DNA of 32,778 bases from positions 1 to 32,778 of the forward strand of contig JBHHZM010000020.1 in assembly GCA_046758065.1 (NCBI GenBank), given 5' to 3'. The DNA comes from JBHHZM01 sp046758065 (lineage in GTDB: Bacteria > Pseudomonadota > Alphaproteobacteria > JAAXGF01). Both the position numbers and the translations under genes were made by a program. The notes beneath the pieces are model-generated. The model was not told the DNA's origin. It made no database searches and saw only the letters and a program-made list of their open reading frames with translations. This document shows positions 31,994 through 32,778 of this stretch, in pieces; the stretch's first letter is position 1; every line of letters starts with the position of its first letter.

Positions 31994-32778
31994 TCAGGCG
32001 AACCACCAGCGTTCCATTCCCTTGTTGCCGTCCATGCCCCAGTTCGCCGCCATGGTTCCGTGTTGCACGTTCTGCCTCATGGCGAAGACATAGTTGTTGA
32101 ACATCGGAACCACGACGCCGCCGTCGTCGCGGACGATGCTTTGCATCTCGACGTACATCGCCCGCCGCTTGGCTTCGTCGAGCTCGGAGCGCGCTTCGAG
32201 CAGAAGCTTGTTGAAGCGGTCGTTCTTCCAGAACGTGTCGTTCCACGGCGCGCCCGCCGCGTAAGCGGTCGAGAACATCCAGTCCTCGGTCGGACGACCG
32301 CCCCAGTAGCACATGCACCAGGGCTTCTTCATCCAGACGTTCGACCAGTAGCCGTCGTTGGGCTCGCGGATGACGTTGATGGTGATGCCCGCCTTGGCGG
32401 CGTGCTCCTTGTAGAGCACCGCGGCGTCGACTGCGCCGCCGAAGGCGGCGTCGGCCGCGCTCAGATCGACCGAGAGACTGCTCAGGCCGGCCTGCTTGAG
32501 ATGCCACTTGGCTTTGTCCGGATCGTATTTGCGCTGCGGCAGATTGTCCGCGTGATAACGGTTCGAAAGACCGATGGGATGGTCGTTGCCGATCACGCCA
32601 TGCCCACGCAGCACGCTCTTCAACAGGGCGTCGCGGTCGACCGCCAGCTTGAGCGCCATGCGCACGTGGTTGTTGTCGAACGGCGGCGTGTCGGTGCGCA
32701 TCGGAACCGTGTAATGCGCCGTACCGCTGGTTTCCTCGATCCGGACGTCCGAGTTGCGTTTGAGCAGATGCACGGTCT
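31994..32778 (-). CDS. ABC substrate-binding protein, SBP_bac_5 family, C-terminal part (5' end outside window)
   Basis: About 260 residues are visible and the frame is open at the window edge. The segment FDNNHVRMALKLAVDRDALLKSVLRGHG...YDPDKAKWHLKQAG is diagnostic of the peptide/opine/nickel-binding family (SBP_bac_5), which captures the ligand in the periplasm. The C-terminus (NNYVFAMRQNVQHG...MERWWFA) is typical. The N-terminus with its signal peptide lies upstream. As the first gene of the importer operon it sets substrate choice, but the ligand cannot be inferred from this part. Confidence 0.92.
   Translation of the reverse strand, partial: TVHLLKRNSDVRIEETSGTAHYTVPMRTDTPPFDNNHVRMALKLAVDRDALLKSVLRGHGVIGNDHPIGLSNRYHADNLPQRKYDPDKAKWHLKQAGLSSLSVDLSAADAAFGGAVDAAVLYKEHAAKAGITINVIREPNDGYWSNVWMKKPWCMCYWGGRPTEDWMFSTAYAAGAPWNDTFWKNDRFNKLLLEARSELDEAKRRAMYVEMQSIVRDDGGVVVPMFNNYVFAMRQNVQHGTMAANWGMDGNKGMERWWFA

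Overview
The window is 32.8 kb of gene-dense, GC-rich chromosomal-type DNA. Several features point to an alphaproteobacterium, probably of the Rhodospirillales type: strong GC bias, short intergenic gaps, an FNR regulator with the C-x2-C-x7-C cysteine pattern typical of alphaproteobacterial FnrN proteins, and overall gene content. This placement is an inference from protein style; there is no rRNA or other marker gene. I found no tRNA, rRNA, CRISPR array, insertion sequence, integrase or phage gene.

Layout. (1) 1-4116, small unlinked genes: the end of an envelope protein, a short-chain dehydrogenase, an exported ankyrin-repeat protein, an oxygen-sensing FNR-type regulator and a receiver-domain response regulator. 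(2) 4401-8963, amino-acid and hydroxy-acid metabolism: gamma-glutamyltransferase, a GNAT-like protein, a D-2-hydroxyacid dehydrogenase with an FNR-like palindrome just upstream, and a PLP enzyme of the D-threonine aldolase/D-serine dehydratase type. (3) 9053-21316, the most unusual part. All genes lie on the minus strand, in the transcription order giant two-partner-secretion (TPS) adhesin, its outer-membrane transporter, a sulfotransferase, a 2-oxoglutarate/Fe(II) oxygenase, and an exported peptidoglycan-binding protein. (4) 21638-25461, minus strand: a CoA-ligase-like adenylating enzyme, a PDZ-M48 lipoprotein metalloprotease and a GT1-type glycosyltransferase, with very AT-rich spacers around them. 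(5) 25697-27741, plus strand: a SPOR-domain protein and a thiamine-diphosphate enzyme. (6) 27755-32778, minus strand: a peptide-type ABC importer operon (binding protein, two permeases, double ATPase) ending in an overlapping TPR gene.

The adhesin is the main finding. Its coding sequence is about 7.6 kb and consists largely of some 22 acidic repeats of about 65-75 residues. It is interrupted by a run of 15 G (C15 on the coding strand), where the reading frame shifts by one base. With 16 or 13 bases in the run, the two halves join into one protein of about 2545 residues. This could be a phase-variable on/off switch, a dead gene, or a sequencing/assembly artefact in repetitive DNA; the sequence alone does not decide. 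The mature protein has only two cysteines, both near the C-terminus, recalling the C-terminal anchor of HMW1-type TPS adhesins. The sulfotransferase and oxygenase genes that follow the transporter occupy the position that a modifying glycosyltransferase holds in HMW1ABC loci. I therefore propose, as a hypothesis only, that they modify the adhesin or another surface molecule. A terminator-like hairpin between transporter and sulfotransferase argues for some caution about a single transcript.
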